Assembly: GCF_017357385.1 (NCBI RefSeq)
Contig: NZ_CP071632.1
Location: 1,245,501-1,309,500 of the forward strand
Reading direction: 5' to 3'
From: Rhizobium sp. NZLR1
Lineage (GTDB): Bacteria > Pseudomonadota > Alphaproteobacteria > Rhizobiales > Rhizobiaceae
Length of the DNA stretch: 64,000 nt
Positions 63,444 to 64,000 of the stretch are shown here, piece after piece (positions within the stretch are counted from its first letter, which is position 1; each line of letters begins with the position of its first letter). The notes under the pieces are model-generated. The model was given only the letters and a program-made list of their open reading frames with translations. It did not search any database and was not told the DNA's origin. Both the position numbers and the translations under genes were made by a program.

Positions 63444-64000
63444 ATGATCAGCATCGATATGGAAGAAAGAATTTCGATCGCGCGCAAATCGCTGAATGAC
63501 GCCATGGGTTTTCAGGCGTCGGGAGATCTCGAAAGCGCCGAGAAAGCCTATGTCAGAGTCCTGCACAAGGACTATCGCACGATAGATATTCTACCGCTCC
63601 TGGCGGGTGTCGTCGCAAAGAGAGGCGATGACGAAACCGCTCTCTACTACTGGAATAAACTGCTCGGCCTCAATCCCGGCCATCTCGTCGCCCTCATGGA
63701 AAAAGGTGCGCTGCTGCGCCGGCTCGGCCGGTCGGCGGAAGCGGTCGGCTGTTATGAGATGGCGCGTGGCCTGTCACCGGAAAATCCTGTCGTGCGCAAC
63801 AACCTCGCCGTGGCGCTCGCCGATTCGGGCCGGCAGCCGGAGGCGCTTGCCGAGTTTCGTCATGTTCTGCGGCTGCAGCCGGACAATATCAACGCCTGGC
63901 ATCAGATAAGGCGCATCTCTTCATCGATCGTACCCTTCTGGCACATCGCCATGATGAACGACACCAGACGCAACGACGCTTTCGAAGCGGCGATCCGCCG
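63444..64000 (+). CDS. TPR protein fused to a PRMT9-like methyltransferase (3' end outside window)
   Basis: The ATG at 63444 follows CAGGGAGCCGGA. The frame is open to the window edge, giving 185 residues. It has three or four tetratricopeptide repeats (KAYVRVLHKDYRTIDILPLL; ALYYWNKLLGLNPGHLVALM; AVGCYEMARGLSPENPVVRN; ALAEFRHVLRLQPDNINAWH). The last part, VPFWHIAMMNDTRRNDAFEA, is the entry motif of a PRMT-like SAM methyltransferase, as in PRMT9 (TPR plus methyltransferase). The SAM motif lies outside the window, so the catalytic part is inferred. Confidence 0.65.
   Translation, partial: MISIDMEERISIARKSLNDAMGFQASGDLESAEKAYVRVLHKDYRTIDILPLLAGVVAKRGDDETALYYWNKLLGLNPGHLVALMEKGALLRRLGRSAEAVGCYEMARGLSPENPVVRNNLAVALADSGRQPEALAEFRHVLRLQPDNINAWHQIRRISSSIVPFWHIAMMNDTRRNDAFEAAIR

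Noticed and set aside
1..64000. CRISPR arrays, tRNA or rRNA genes, insertion sequences
   Set aside because: No regularly spaced repeats, cloverleaf-like segments or transposase frames were found on either strand.

Overview
The window looks like chromosomal DNA of a fast-growing rhizobium, close to Rhizobium leguminosarum or R. etli. The supporting signs are a GC-rich backbone, a betI-betB-betA choline operon, an R. etli-type asparaginase, an assimilatory cysH-cysD-cysN cluster with an Rrf2 regulator, mosaic palindromic repeats of the rhizobial RIME type, and many small alphaproteobacterial proteins. No tRNA, rRNA, CRISPR array, integrase or complete mobile element was found.

Layout. (1) 1-8.3 kb is a visibly AT-richer surface-glycan or glycolipid block. 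A minus-strand operon runs from a flippase-like protein through a polyprenyl-phosphate-type glycosyltransferase with a degenerate methyltransferase domain, one class I methyltransferase, two FkbM methyltransferases and a fatty-acid desaturase to a zinc-ribbon methyltransferase cut by the window edge. A large AT-rich polytopic protein is divergent from it. (2) 8.5-12.8 kb is a prophage-derived tail and lysis module: tail-fibre protein, SAR-type endolysin, nested Rz/Rz1-like spanins, a tail-associated SGNH hydrolase and a coiled-coil membrane protein. Head, packaging and integration genes are absent. (3) 13-18 kb holds small, mostly hypothetical proteins; one has a perfect match to the EcfG general-stress promoter consensus, and a 48-residue membrane protein is among them. 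(4) 18-26 kb carries a Deg-type protease, LacI and LysR regulators, an NmrA-like oxidoreductase and a class A penicillin-binding protein.

(5) 26-30.4 kb is sulfate assimilation (cysH, cysD, cysN) with a divergent Rrf2 regulator. A dyad sits downstream of the cysH-side -35 box. (6) 30.5-36 kb has a CLC chloride channel or antiporter and the betIBA operon; the C-terminus of BetI has been rewritten by a repeat. (7) 36-42.4 kb has an HdeD-like protein, an orphan ParD antitoxin, an EAL-CBS-GGDEF protein, a quinone oxidoreductase and an MFS exporter divergent from a cysteine-rich HTH regulator. (8) 42.4-43.5 kb is a small AT-rich methyltransferase insertion bracketed by a 25-bp direct repeat that re-encodes the last residues of the neighbouring MFS gene. 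(9) 43.5-54.2 kb has a sugar-efflux-like MFS protein, L-asparaginase, a DeoR regulator, three glutathione S-transferases, a phosphodiester glycosidase, GNAT and LysR proteins. (10) 54.3-64 kb has a Tat-exported beta-helix protein, a PAS-GAF-GGDEF-EAL protein, a LuxR solo, a soluble double-PAS chemoreceptor, a glycerophosphodiesterase, an alpha/beta hydrolase and the start of a TPR-methyltransferase that resembles PRMT9.

The most unusual items are the multi-methyltransferase, three-component glycan cluster, the repeat-bracketed methyltransferase insertion, the repeat-derived BetI tail, the Rrf2 dyad and the nested lysis genes with the tail SGNH hydrolase. All family assignments are by eye; no database search was possible.
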